DNA from: Gnetum montanum
Lineage: Eukaryota > Streptophyta > Gnetopsida > Gnetales > Gnetaceae
Reading direction: 5' to 3'
NCBI GenBank assembly: GCA_015680685.1
Contig: MNCI01011180.1
Location: forward strand, 90,967-154,966
DNA: 64,000 nt
Shown: positions 1 to 12,095 of the stretch, in pieces
How the letters are laid out: each line of letters opens with the position of its first letter
How positions within the stretch are numbered: the first letter of the stretch is position 1
Made by a program: the position numbers and the translations under genes
Notes under the pieces: model-generated
What the model was told of the DNA's origin: nothing
What the model saw: only the letters and a program-made list of their open reading frames with translations
Databases searched by the model: none

Positions 1-531
1 CCCTCATAGGGACTTAGACATCATTAACTACATTCTACATATGCTTCACATGGTTTTCTAGCGCAAAATTTTGAGCCACAGAGATTTTGTATTTGACATT
101 TGATTTCAGCTTTTGTAAGTATGACATATTCATTTTTCCCATCATGTCATGAACGATTTCCATTTATTTAGCAACTAGCAAATGGTTGAGAATCATGTTT
201 TCAACCTCCAATAGCTAGCTCCATAGCTTTTTCATCTTTCTAAGAGGATCATCATCATTCCTCTTGGAAGACATCTCCTTACTATCATCTATGTATTCAC
301 ACTTAGGCATATTTTTGTGCACTTTTTCATGCACACATTCTTCTACATTAACATTTTTAATTGACCCATTGAAAGGTTTGGGACTAGGAGGAGCTTTGCT
401 AGAATTTTGGCTTCCTTTGTCCTTATTTGCATTATATGAATCATTTGCAACAAACCATGAACTATCATCAGCCTAAAACTGTGAACCACAACTTTCATAC
501 CCTCCTTTCTCCTCTCCTATGCCATTTACTA
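1..531 (-). pseudogene. Decayed reading frame, product unknown
   Basis: Read on the minus strand, one frame stays coding-like for about 175 codons and runs off the window edge. It is interrupted by about five TAG or TAA stops. The peptide is hydrophilic, rich in Asn, Asp, Lys and Ser, with stretches such as SSWFVANDSYNANK and EMSSKRNDDDPLRKMKKLW, then a helical Lys/Met-rich part. I recognise no domain. A transposon gag-like origin is likely from the surroundings but unproven. The plus-strand 70-codon frame at 264-476 is antisense to it and looks spurious. Confidence 0.35.
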
Positions 532-3013
532 ATCCTAGGATTTTTTTAAGATATGAATTATTTTAAATTTTTTCTTCATCTTTAACTCAAAACCATGTGT
601 CATTAGGGAAACTAGTAACACACACTTATAGTTTATGTAAATATCTTTCAAATAAAACTATTCTAATTCTATAAGACTTTATAAATTAATGGATGTACTT
701 TAAATCTTTTTCTATATTTATATTTGAAATGATCATTTTGTGTTTTGTAAACTTTAGAGTTATCAAATTTGACATAGAGCCATATTTTTCTTAAGTAAAT
801 TGAGATTTACTATCCTTATGTCTTTAACCTATCTATGATGAGTTAATTTTTAAGGCAGGTAAAGGATCTAGAGATGGGGGTCTAGTCAAGAATTAATGAT
901 GATTATTTGCTCAGACTTTGAATAATACACTTAAAAAAGAGGTCAAATATTACTCCAATGTAACTACAAAAATAGAAAGTAACCTTTATTAATGTTGAAT
1001 GTGGAAGGCATGAAATGTTGAAGTTAGGGTCTTGGGCTTATCTTCCTATGATATCAAGAATCATTAGAGGCAATACAACATTGCCATACCAAAGGGGTGA
1101 TTAGGTCCTTCTTATCTTGATTTACTTGCTCTTGTCACCCATATTGTTATCTTTGCAACTTCATGCTTGGCATGATCACTAAGTTTTCAGCCTTAAATGC
1201 TATAGTTCAAACCTCTAAAGGATCATAATCTTTCATAATGAGTCACCCTTTCATACAAAGGTTAATTACATAATTTACATTTCATAATACAACTTTGTTC
1301 CATACTTATCATATCCTCAACTCTATCATTTTATTATTTACATAAAATTATAGCTATTAGTTCCTAAATAATTATTGAATTAAGTAATCAAATTTATTAA
1401 TTATCATTATGTTTAAAAAGATAAAAATAAGAGTTGAGAATAAATTTCTTATTTTTCCAATTTCTATTAAATATTTAATGTATTTTAGCAAGCTTAAGAT
1501 GTTAGTTAGTGTTTATATTTTATAACACCATGTATGTTTGTATACACTATCACAGTGTACCACACGATATACAGTGTTGGTATATTATATAACTTATTCT
1601 TTATTGTTTGTTAAAAATAATTCAGTTTTTTAACTTGTATTAACTAATTATTGTGTTTATTCATTTTATCAACATGACTATTCTTTTTAATCTATGTAAG
1701 TGTTTATTCTAGTTGTTTTCGTGTGTAACATCTATATCAAATAATAGAGATATATCATTTAATAGTATTCTTCTTTGTTTATTTCTATTTATAGTTTGGG
1801 TATAGCATATATGCATAACACCCTCAGTTATATTATATCTCACAGTGTGTATCTATTTTGGTATTTTAATATTCATCAAATTGCTGTTAGTTTCTTAGAC
1901 TTGTGATTTGAATATCACAAAATTTAACATAGTATCATAGCTTAGTTTTAATGACTTTGTTAATCAACATTATGAAATTTTTCTGGTGCTATGGTATCAC
2001 TTAATGTGAAAGTAAGTATAAAAATCAATTATAAAATTTCATTTTGTATATTTATAAAGTAATCAAGAAAACTACAAAGAGAGCTTAGTACAACTTGAGA
2101 ATTTTGTTTAAGCATATTGAGTATGTAATTAATTTACTCTCTTTGATGATCACTATTAAGTATTTAAAGTGTGATTTACAATTGAAATATTATGGTTTGT
2201 TGTTCAATTTTAAGAAATTAAGATGGTTTACAATTTTCTTATCCAATTTACTGTGCGAATTTGTATTTGAAATTTTAAATTAGTTTAAAAGTAGGAAAAC
2301 ATTGCACATGTTATTTTCTACCATGCAAAATATAATTTTCAAGAGCCCTAATTAATAGTAGGTTATGCATTAACTATTTTACAAAATGGCTTGTGGTGGA
2401 AGAGGATCTTGAAAGTCATGGGGATCTTCTCAAAGAAAGTGCAATGATTACTCCTTGTTATCAGCCTCTTCAGAATATATGCAAGTAATATATTGTCCCC
2501 TATTAACAAGTAGTATCCAATGGTCTACCCACATGAAGACAAACGTATACAAACTTGAAGTATTTTTATTTATTTTTTAGTTAATGTACAGATGTAAACT
2601 ATTTAGGCAACTGATCTTTATTTTGCATAAATTTCTTTATTTTCACTTTGGGAAATGACTTCTCAAGTTTCCCAAGAATGGCTCAATCATTTCCTATAAA
2701 TTGTAAGGTTATACATGAGTGAAAAGACCTGATTTGAAGGCAATAAAGTTGACATTTGATTCATTTTTTTTCATATTTACTTCTTCTCTCATTTACACAT
2801 CTATCATTAGTATCAACTTCCATTCTCAATTATCAATTCACTTTCATTGTCATTAGTGCAATCAAATTATCAAGCAACAATAATATTAAATGCATTATTA
2901 AAATTTCAATAATTCAATTTCTTATAGTTTAGAATTTTAGACATTATGGAATTACCACATCTAGAGAATCAAGAGTCAAAACTACACAAGTCAACAATTC
3001 AAGAAGTTTTTAA
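532..3013. other. AT-rich intergenic DNA, no gene seen
   Basis: Very AT-rich sequence with no coding-like frame and no RNA gene that I can identify. The part just before 3013 should contain the 5' LTR of the copia element that follows, because a primer-binding site starts at 3020, but I could not fix the start of that LTR. Confidence 0.5.
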
Positions 3014-3019
3014 CAAAAT

Positions 3020-3031
3020 TGGTATTAGAGC
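3020..3031 (+). other. Copia primer-binding site (initiator Met tRNA type)
   Basis: The bases TGGTATTAGAGC differ by one C-to-T change from TGGTATCAGAGC, the usual plant copia primer site complementary to the 3' end of initiator tRNA-Met. It lies 6 bases before the gag start codon, so it fixes the 5' end of the internal region. Confidence 0.75.
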
Positions 3032-3036
3032 TAGCC

Positions 3037-5206
3037 ATGATGAGTTGCAATAAGGAAACTAACAAATGTTCCATGATATTCAATGGGACTCAAGATTTTA
3101 ATCTTTGGAAAGAAATGATCAAAGGACTTTTGAAAGTTAATGAATTATGGGATGTAATAGAACTTATAGAAGCTCATATCAAAGTCACTTGAAAAGGAGA
3201 AAATAAAGACGACAAATATCCTCTGATTCAACAACTCCTAGAAGAAGAAAAGTGGAAGAGATAAGATTCATATGCAAAAATGATAATTATTTTTAATATA
3301 TCAGAAAAATAGTTGGAAGATTGTGCTAATTAAAGACTGCTAAGAAGTGTGGAAAAGATTATGTTCAAATTATCTAAGAAATACTAAAAATCAACATACA
3401 AAAAAATTGTTGTACAAAATTCAATTTGATAAATTAGAAATAAGAAGTGATGAAGACATTGAATAGTTTTTTTAACAAACATGTATACTAGCATAAAAAA
3501 AATTTATGAATTTGGATGTACCTTTACTTAGCATCAAATAATACAAAAAATTATGGTTGCTCTTTATAATGATCTTAGATAAAAAAAACATGATGATGAA
3601 CTTTATACAAAATAAAGAATTTAAGAAACTCACTATAGATGATCTAGTTGCTTAAATCAAAATACTTAAAAGTTTGAAAACTAATAAAAATGATAAAGAA
3701 TAAGTCTTCATAGCCAACAAAGGAAGAGGAATATTCAATAGAAGTTACTCTTAGGACCAAATCAACGTAGACAAGTTAGAGACTTTACAAAGAGATAATA
3801 GAGGTAGAGCTTTTATAAGAGGAAGATGGAATTTATAAGGATAGTGAAATGCTTAAATCCCTCTATGCAAACATATCATAGAAGTATGTTGGTACAACTT
3901 TAGACATGATGCTCTTCAACTCGAAGACAAAGATGAAGAAGCAATAACATCAAATTAAAAAGTTCGCCAAGGTAAGATTAAGGTTTTCAATTTTAGCAAA
4001 ATAGTTAAGTAAAATTCTTGGATTATAGATAATGGATGCTCAAATTACATGACAAGATACAAGTCTCACCTTTTTCAATACAAATCAAAAAGAATTGGTA
4101 GCATCAATATAGGAGGCAGTAACCACCTTAACATAGAAGGAGTTGAAAATTACATTATCAAATTTCCAAACAACAAGGTTATAGCCATCACTAATATCTT
4201 TGATGTACTAATTCTCTCAAATCCTTTTATCTTAGTAGGAAAAATGACCAAGAAATGAATCAAAATCAGCTTCAAAGATGACTAGTGCATTATTAAAAAG
4301 TAAAAGAAAGAAGAAATCATTAGAAAAAAAAGCCCACAATAATAGAATCTATTACATAGATTGCAGTTACTTTGATTTGAGAGAGATCCTCATCTAAGAT
4401 AATAACGAAAACCATTGTTTAGGTTACCACTATAGAAAAATAAATACATAAAGACCCATATCAAAGCATTTCTAAGCATGAAATAACAAATGAAGAAGAA
4501 GCCAAAAGGTGGCACAAAAGATAGGGACATACCTCTTACAACAAATGAGAAAAAATGATAAAGTTAAAGAAAAAAATAAGAATTCAAATTAGAGTTACTT
4601 ACAAAGAAACATGTGAAATATGCATTCAAGGAAAGTAAATCAATAGTCCTCACATAGCAACTATGTAAAGAAGAGAAAGCCCTCTTGATCTTCTCCACAT
4701 GGATCTCATTGGATCTATGCATGTTACCTATATAGGAGGATCCAATTATATACTTTTCATGGTAGATGATTGCTTAAGATATATCTAAACATACAACATG
4801 AAGGGAAATGTTGAGGCAACAATCAAATTCAAGTACTTCTACATTATCATGAAAAACACTATGGGCTTGTCCATCAGAGCCATTAAATTAGATAGAGGAG
4901 GAGAGTTCATCGATTAAAAATTTGAATATTTTTTACATATCAAGGAATTTTTCATCAAACCACATGTAGATATGGTTAAAAATCAAATGGCATTATAGAA
5001 AGAAAAACTAGAACCTTGTAAGAAATGGTGAGATGTCTTCTGAAAAATGCCCAAATTTGTAACAATTTTTGAAGCATGGTCATAAATGTAGCAACCTACA
5101 TTACCAATAGAATAATTAGTAACATCAACAAAGATAAGTCCTCCTATGAACTCTTCTATAGAAAACTTCCAAATATGAAACACATAAGAACATTTGGATG
5201 TCATTG
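3037..5206 (+). pseudogene. Decayed Ty1/copia gag-pol (gag to integrase)
   Basis: Gag starts at the ATG at 3037 with a copia-type N terminus (FNGTQDFNLWKEMIKGLL). The polyprotein can be followed through stops and frameshifts. The protease is near 4018-4258; its active site reads IIDNGCSNYM, so the usual Asp-Ser-Gly has become Asp-Asn-Gly. The integrase core is near 4735-5206, with FMVDD and LDRGGEF around the first two catalytic acids, and ends in HIRTFGCHCE. There the frame runs into the end of a minus-strand gypsy LTR, so RT and RNase H are missing. It cannot make active protein. Confidence 0.8.
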
Positions 5207-5960
5207 TGAATGAGTAGCAAGTAGTCCATACGCCCAACCATATGAATCATAAGCCTATAGTAGTGATTTGGTCAAATTTCATAGACTTAGCTCCTAAGTG
5301 TGCATATAGGCAAAGATGGTGACTTGGGGAAATGTGATCATTGTCTTTTTAGCTCTCACTTGTGTAGGATCATATTTATGGTTAAGTGTGAGCTAAGATA
5401 TTTGATATTTATTTATATTTTATATCTTTATATATTTTATCCTAAGTGTTGAAGTAAAGATAAATGGTTGGTAATTGACTATTTAACGATCTAATGATTC
5501 TAAGACTAACTAGCCTAACATAAGTATCCAAGCCCACTTGTTGTACACATCCTAAACTCACATCAATGCTACTAGGTTACCAAGTGTCAATTACTAGGTA
5601 TACCAGATTGCCACTATTGGGATTACCAAGCATTAAACAGTATGCTTGAAGTGGTCGTACTTATGTGTTCATTATTAAGTGCATTAATTAATTTATTAAA
5701 ATAGGAATGCAAAGTGCATTAATGATAAAGTTCAAGTAAGAAATGTTAAACTATCCCAAGTATTGCAAGGAATATCAAGAATCTTGTCTTTATTACTATT
5801 ACATTAATGTGTTCAGGTACAAAATTCTCGAATATGAATCCATAGAATTTCTTAAGTTCCTATTGTGGGCATTTAGAAAATATTCTAACTCTAGAGAAAA
5901 AAAACTACAAAAAAATTTTCTGAATGTATGTTTTAAGCATAAAATTTTGCAGGTAGGGGC
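5207..5960 (-). mobile_element. Gypsy-family LTR fragment inserted in copia
   Basis: From 5207 the sequence matches, in minus orientation, the gypsy LTR seen complete at 41917-42927. The LTR terminus (TGAATGAG for TGATGAG), the CCCAACCATA block, and the reversed AATAAA-containing block near 5787 (TCTTTATTAC) are all present. It is broken before the TATA/U3 part, near 5960. The coding sequence of the copia element stops exactly at its edge, so the LTR inserted after the copia element had landed, or a deletion joined them. Confidence 0.65.
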
Positions 5961-7554
5961 AGGATGAGGGGCAGAGCCAGAGGCATTCAAGGAAAGATGG
6001 TAATGGCTATAGTTGAAGCTACAGCCTAAAAGGAAGGGTCTTCTAAAGTTTTTGTGTCAACAATAGACTTTGGTTATTGAAATCTCTTTCTAGAAACAAA
6101 CTTTCTGCCAGTCTTTTCATGTGTGTTTTTGTTAATTTTTTATAATGAATTGTAACATATTGAACATTACATTTTGATGATTTTGTGCAATTTTCATAGT
6201 TTCACTTTAAGCTGAGTTCTTCTATCATCACTACTTAGCATGCCTTCCTATATATTTGCATTCCCAATTCAAAAACATTCCAAACTTTGGTTCTATTCTT
6301 TTTTCAATGCTTTCTGGAGTGGGAGGGAATTCTGAAATTGTAATTTTCTACTACTATCTTAAGTAATCTTCTTTTGCTACACCCTTTTTCAATGTAAAGA
6401 AACATTTGTAAGTTCATTTTCTCTTTATCTCATTGTATATTTTTTGTAGGTTTTATCATTGTTATGGTTGTGCTTTGAAATTCAGAAGTTACCATAGAGT
6501 AGATGCATTCAGTTGTTACGATTGTGACTGCTTTTTCATTTGCAATATGAATTTTAATAAAATACAAAAGTGTTAGTATTTTTGCTAGCACATGAAAATT
6601 ATTAGCCAATTTGAAATGTCAGCCTAACTTTGGTAATAATTTTAACAATTTTTCCTGCTTATTGGGAGGACTTAAAGAGTTCAAATTTGATAATTTATTC
6701 TTGCCTTCTCACATGGAGTGAGGCTTTTTCTTTATGTACATATTCTTTGATTGTTAGAATCTAATTGATAATATTTTTGTTAACCTGGTAAATTTTAAAA
6801 ACAAGAACTTCTACACCTTTGGCGGCCTAGACCCTAGGAAGATCTCCAGCAAGATCATGTTGTGATGATCTTAGCCAATGTCGAGAAAAATAGCGACGAG
6901 CTCTCCGCCAATGCACATGTCTTGCCATAATAATAAATAACCAATTATTTATAAATATCCCCTAGCCAAAGAGTCACTGCAATGGAGCCAATGATTATAT
7001 TTATCTCGGTTATTCATAATCTTGGTTATATATAATGATATATTTATCATCATAAACATAAATAATTATATATAATGATTATAAACATTTCATTATAAAT
7101 AAAGTCAGTTATTTATAATCATTTCATTATATATATCTTATGGATAATGTTAACCGAGATATAATCATTATGGGTTAGCATTATGAATAAATAAATAATA
7201 TCTTTAATATTATAGATTATGAGTAATATTTCATCATATCTTGGCTTTTTTTATTATGAAATGTTACCGTTCGAATAAATCTTATAATCCATAATATCTT
7301 AGATTATAATTATGGATTATTGCTCTAATTATAATAATCTCATAACATTTATTGGGTTCCACAATAATTATAATATAATAATTATGAATGAGGTGTTAGC
7401 ATCATTCATATCTTGTACATTATAACAATAATGTTAATATACAAAAGCTCGTGATATAATAATAACATTATTTATGCATTTGTAACATGATTTTTTATAT
7501 CTTCACAAAAGAATATACATTACAAATATATGTTGCAATGCCAATTTAGTTTGA
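5961..7554. other. AT-rich DNA without genes
   Basis: There is no coding-like frame. Roughly 6940-7480 is extremely AT-rich, with many overlapping ATAATTATAAT-like words in both orientations. It could be the U3 of an old LTR or a decayed AT-rich satellite; I cannot decide. Confidence 0.4.
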
Positions 7555-7802
7555 TCTCTTTGTACTCCCTCACACGCATGCGCCACATGCATGGAAGTTA
7601 AAGAATCAGTGCAGGGGAGTTGAATCTCTACCCGATTAATGTTCCCTAACCCCTGAGCTTCCCATTCGTCTCTTTGTATTCTCTCACATGCATGCACCAC
7701 ATGCATGTATTCTCTCACTATAGGGGAGTTGAATTTCTATTCAATTCACACCCCTTAACCCTTGGGCTTCCCATTCATCTCTTCGTATTCCCTCATGTGT
7801 AG
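7555..7802 (+). repeat. Tandem repeat, about 112-bp unit, two full copies
   Basis: Two copies start at about 7555 and 7669 with TCTCTTTGTA, CACATGCATG and GGGGAGTTGAAT in the same order, and a third partial copy starts near 7780. Period is about 111-114 bases. The units contain the palindrome ATGCAT. Confidence 0.75.
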
Positions 7803-7809
7803 GGCCCAA

Positions 7810-7915
7810 CATGGGTAATAATGAATATTTATTATTATAAATAGTGGGTAATATTGGTGATGGTTATGATTACAGTAATAATGAATATTTATTATTATTA
7901 TAAATGGTGACAATT
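7810..7915 (+). repeat. Two copies of a near-palindromic AT unit
   Basis: AATAATGAATATTTATTATT occurs at about 7817 and again at about 7879, each followed by ATAAAT and GGTGA or GTGG. The unit is nearly its own reverse complement. It is followed by a GGTGACAATTATGGTTACAATGACG-like trinucleotide-rich stretch. Confidence 0.55.
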
Positions 7916-8194
7916 ATGGTTACAATGACGATTATAATCATGGCGACGGTTAAGGTGATGACAGTTACAGTGTGATGCAGTAATTAAAGATATTGAACTT
8001 AGGCATCATGTTACAGGATTAAGAGGTGCAATATTGGAATTCATGCATTTTTAGAAACATGGATCTTGATGCTATTAGTCCCAATAGAGAAGGTGAAGAA
8101 AACTCTCTTCAAGATCACCAACAACAACATCTACTACAATAAGTAGTGCAACAACTATCTACTACAACAAGTAATGCAATCTCTACTTATATAT

Positions 8195-8614
8195 GAAGGT
8201 GCAAGGGCAATGCTTATAGTTAACCTTTGACCTAAAGTAGGATTGGTGAATGGTGCACTTGGCATGATTCACAGTATTATGTATCCTTAAGGTAAATAGC
8301 CATCTGCATTACTATTATACGTTATTGTTGATTTTGACTCCTACATCGGATATGCCTTTGATAATGGTAATCCCCATCATGTGTCAATTGTACCTATGAT
8401 CTAAGTATCATCTTGTTAGTCACCATTACGATTGGCATGTGCTATGAATATTCATAAATCTCAAGGAATGACATTAGATAAGGCTACTATTCACATTGAC
8501 TCAAGAGAAGTTATGGGTTTAATGTTTGTTGCATTATCTAGAGTCATGGCCATTGATTCTTTAAAGATTTATCTTCCTTTCCATGTGCAAAGATACAAAA
8601 AAATATCACATCTA
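8195..8614 (+). pseudogene. PIF1-like DNA helicase remnant (C-terminal motifs)
   Basis: The frame starting EGARAML shows the end of a PIF1/RRM3-type helicase (5'-3' DNA helicase, superfamily 1). It contains VGLVNGALGMI, a VDFDSY region, PLRLACAMNIHKSQGMTLDK (helicase motif V) and GLMFVALSRV (motif VI, with its Arg). Four or more stops interrupt the first half. The N-terminal part with the Walker A motif is not present upstream. PIF1-like domains occur in host helicases and in Helitron transposons; no Helitron RepHel or terminal hairpin is visible, so the source is undecided. Confidence 0.7.
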
Positions 8615-8774
8615 TAAGTAGAATTGCATAGGAAGCTCATTTTGCTCAATTGGAGGATTAGGCATATTAAGTTCACACTTATCATTTTATTTTGTCTTTT
8701 GCTCAATCTTATTATGCAGCCCTGTAATGTTTGTTGCAATAATTGTGCAATGTATTCCTTCATCAACATATATG
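8505..8774 (+). repeat. Helicase-tail direct repeat, copy 1
   Basis: About 270 bases covering helicase motif VI and the 3' flank (TTATGGGTTTAATG to CATCAACATATA). It is repeated at 8910-9184 with only scattered substitutions and a small insertion. Confidence 0.85.
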
Positions 8775-8909
8775 AAATATATAAACTTTTATTTTAACCA
8801 ATTTATGTTTACCAGTATATATTATTTGGAATGCAAATAGTGATGATAACTTAAAAAATAAAAAAATAATTAAATTCTACTCATAGCCCATGAAACCACT
8901 ACACAAGAG

Positions 8910-9184
8910 AACTTACGGGTCTAACATTTATTGCATTATCTGGAGTCATGATCATTGATTCTTTAAAGATTTATCCTCCTTTCCATGTGCAAAGATACAG
9001 AAAAATTTCATATGCTAAACATCTATAAGTAGAATTGCATAGGAATTTCATTTTGCTCAATTGGAGGATTAGGCATATTAAGTTCACACTTATCATTGTA
9101 TTTTTTTCTTTTGCTCAATCCTATTATGCAGCCCTATAATGTTTGTTGCAATAATTGTGCAATGTATTCCTTCATCAACATATA
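8910..9184 (+). repeat. Helicase-tail direct repeat, copy 2
   Basis: Second copy of the block at 8505-8774. It ends at CATCAACATATA, directly against the gypsy 5' LTR at 9186. Copy 1 continues past that point into TGAAATATATAAAC instead, so the LTR sits at the copy boundary. Confidence 0.85.
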
Positions 9185-9194
9185 CTGATGAGAG

Positions 9195-9310
9195 CGGTTA
9201 CTCTAATAATTAGAGTAGTTACTCTAATTATTAGAGTGGTTATTATTAGAGTAGTTACTCTAATTATAAGAGAGGTTACTCTAATTATTAGAGTGGTTAT
9301 TATTAGAGAA
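9195..9310 (+). repeat. U3 palindrome array (ACTCTAATTATTAGAGT)
   Basis: The perfect palindrome ACTCTAATTATTAGAGT and close variants recur about four times, alternating with GGTTATTATTAGAGTA half-units. The array ends about 25 bases before the TATA box, the place of enhancer elements in an LTR. Confidence 0.85.
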
Positions 9311-9335
9311 GTTATTCCCAGGTTACTCTTGGGCC

Positions 9336-9343
9336 TATAAATA
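9336..9343 (+). promoter_or_regulatory. TATA box of gypsy LTR A
   Basis: TATAAATA, followed by CAGTGCCCAAGCGCACA. The same TATAAATA plus AAGCGCACA arrangement occurs in the LTR at 45476. Confidence 0.75.
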
Positions 9344-10082
9344 CAGTGCCCAAGCGCACAATAGGGAATAATTTAGAAGAAGGGAGTCTTTTGGGGAGTC
9401 TTAAGAAGTCTTTTAGGAGTCAAGTAGCGAAACTATGGTAGCCCGCAGTAGGAGGTCTAAGTGTGGATGGATCTTTATTCAAGCATTATGTACCTGAGCA
9501 CACCTTGTGTACGGCAATAAAGACGAGCTCTTTGATCCATCCTTGCAGCACTTGAGATTTGTTTTCTTACTCATTTCTTTTATTTTATTTTCTTCTACAT
9601 TCATTTCATTTCATTTTATTTTATTTTATGCACTTTACATTTCTGTTATTAGCACACATAGTACGATCACTTTGAGCATGCGTGTAACACTTGGTAACAC
9701 AGTAACGATTAGCGTTTAGTAATCCTAGTAGTGTTACGCTGGTTCAGGATGTGTACGGCAAGTGAGAATGGATACTAGTGTTAGGATTAGTTAAAGCCTA
9801 GTTAATTAGTAGTTAAGTTAAATTAGTCACTTAGTTATCTCTCTCTCTCCTCCCTTATTAGCAGTAGGACATAAAAACATAAAAGCTATAAAAATCATAT
9901 GCCTCAAGCTTACTTAATCATACTATTGTAACATACAAGTAAGTTTGGGAAGACAACCATCAATCAACCCGTCCTTGTTCCACAAGGGTTCATAAGCACT
10001 TAGTCCTTGGAATTCGATCAAATCATGTGTGAAATGCTCATATTCGTATGGTTGAGCGTAGGGGTACCTCGTCACTCATCAT

Positions 10083-10100
10083 TGGTGCCGTTGCCAGGGA
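10083..10100 (+). other. Gypsy primer-binding site (tRNA-Asp type)
   Basis: TGGTGCCGTTGCCAGGGA follows the LTR after a single T. From memory, plant tRNA-Asp ends so that its complement is TGGCGCCGTTGCCGGGG; this copy differs by a C-to-T and a G-to-A change, consistent with methylation decay. This primer type is typical of Athila-like Ty3-gypsy elements. Confidence 0.8.
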
Positions 10101-10211
10101 CTTAGTTATTTTTGCGCTAATTAGAACATAGGAAATCATTCATAGAACGAACCCTTAGGGTTGGTTGAGAAAATAATAAACAAGAATACATTGCACACTA
10201 AATAGACAAGT

Positions 10212-12095
10212 ATGTCTCCTTCTTCATACGAAAGCACCTCACTACCTAGGTTTGAAACAGGAAACAATCGATGGCATAATACACATGATGTTGATCTGCC
10301 AGTTCCTCAATAAGTTAGAGTGGTATGTATTCATCTTGATGAGTATATACCAAACTTCACCTTTGTCCTCCATCAAGATGAACAACTATGTTGGTGAGAC
10401 TTACAAGGTAACATAGTGTTACCTCCCGATCCTTCAGTCCTAAGCATGCTTCTTCATGCTTTCACACAAATTGGCATGCTGCACTTACATGCAGAGTATG
10501 TTGTGCAAGACCATGACTTGAGAGAGTACCATCCCATGAAGGCACAACATTAAAGGGACTTGCAACAGGAGAGAAATCATAAGTCTTTCAAGGATAAGTA
10601 GCCCAAAATGTCTGACATGTCTTAAGCAAAAATGAGGGTGGTAAACCTACCTCAGGTAGTCACCCACACAATGATGTTCCTCCCCTTGAATTTTGCCAAG
10701 CAATTGTGTATCAGAACCTTCATTCCACTATTCATAACCTATGTTCTAATACCCATAGGCATAAAGGGTCTGAAAAAGGAACACAAACTCATGATAAAGG
10801 TGGACATTCTGATTGAAATCATGATCGGGGCTGAGACCATAGAAGAGAAGGTAGCAGACACCATCATGATGATGGGTCTCCTTCTTCTTCACCTTCATCA
10901 TTTCCTTCACCCTCTCCTTCAATATCTGGATGTGGTCATACAAAAAAGACCATGGGGATAAAGGTAGGAAAAGTGAAAGTCATAGATGAAATAGCCAGGA
11001 AAGGGGACAAGGGTGCTCTAGAGAATCACGACATAGAAGAAGGGAGAGTAGGGAACAACGTAGGCATCATAGATGTCATGGATGAGATGATCATGATGAA
11101 CACCTACTTGCTACTCGAAAGTATGTTAGACATAATTCAGGCTATTAGAATTCCAACAAGGCACCAAAAAGATGGTAGGATCAAGAGATTAGATATGAAC
11201 AACATCTCACAATTTGAAGGGGGATACAATTCTGATCCTCAGAATCACTTACAAGCATTTCATAATGTGTGTGCCTTACAAAACATAGAGAAAAAAATGG
11301 AAAAAACTTAATTTGTTCCCATAGACACTAGTTAAAGAAGCAAAAAGTTGGTACCGGTCCTTAGAACTAGAATCTATTCATAGATGGAGTACAATGTTAG
11401 AATTATTCAATGATAAGTACCAAACGTACTCCTGAGTGTCTAACCTGAGAAAGCAAATCCAAGGCTGGAAACAAGGAGGACATGAACCCTTGGGTGCTAC
11501 CATGAGTCGATATTATGCATTGTTACATCATTGTCTTGGCCATGGTTATTCGCAAAGGGATCAACTACACCATCTCATGGATGAGCTTAGGCATGATACG
11601 AGAAGAACCCTTGGGACTTATGCCGAAGGGAGACTATCTGAGCTTAGGTCCCATCAAATTCAAATACTATTAGAGCAAGTTGCTAAGGAAGAAGGTGAGC
11701 TATGGAAGAGAAAATGTGTAGAAGAGTATAATCGACATCCCTTCCTTTGGAAGAGGGGAGTAAGATTTTGTGAGGATGAAGAAGAGTCACCACTTAAAGA
11801 GATGATGAATAAGAAAACTTTGCCTATCCAAAAGATGACATCAAAAGTTTTGGCAAAGGTAGACCAAATGTGGGATTCCCTAAACAATAGATTTCAAACT
11901 ATTCTTTAAAAAGTAGAGGAGTCTAGAGAGCAAGGTAGTGAGAAAAGAAAAAAAAAAGAGGTTGAACATGCACATAGCAAGGGTAAGGGAAAATTTGCCA
12001 TCATTGAAGAGGTTGTGGATTTAGAAATAGACATGATAGAGGATGTGAGATATGTCAATATGACCATCCTAAGGGATGTTGCCCTATAATCTCAC
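10212..12095 (+). pseudogene. Gypsy gag (element A), decayed
   Basis: Gag begins at the ATG at 10212 (MSPSSYESTSLPRFETG). An Arg/His/Asp-rich stretch (about 10950-11110) precedes the retrotransposon gag core (about 11200-11700), seen as FEGGYNSDPQNHLQAF and LRKQIQGWKQGGHEPL. A single zinc knuckle at about 12040-12085 reads CEICQYDHPKGCC (Cys-Cys-His-Cys). Several stops and frame changes break it. The nearly identical order of blocks in the copies at 21687 (plus) and 35560-37660 (minus) shows these are one family. The encoded protein would have been the capsid-nucleocapsid of the element. Confidence 0.85.

Larger units (their letters stand above)
9186..10081 (+). mobile_element. 5' LTR of gypsy element A (896 bp)
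   Basis: Starts TGATGAG and ends CTCATCA, a 7-bp terminal inverted repeat. A primer-binding site begins two bases after it. Its parts in order are a palindrome array (9195-9310), a TATA box TATAAATA at 9336-9343, a CAATAAAGA polyadenylation-type signal near 9513, and the conserved end TATGGTTGAGCGTAGGGG. The flanking pentamer at the start is TATAC; the 3' LTR is missing, so no target duplication can be tested. Confidence 0.9.

Noticed and set aside
8195-9184. Helitron call for the helicase remnant
   Set aside because: Neither a Rep domain nor a 3' hairpin with CTRR end was seen; only the PIF1-type motifs are supported.
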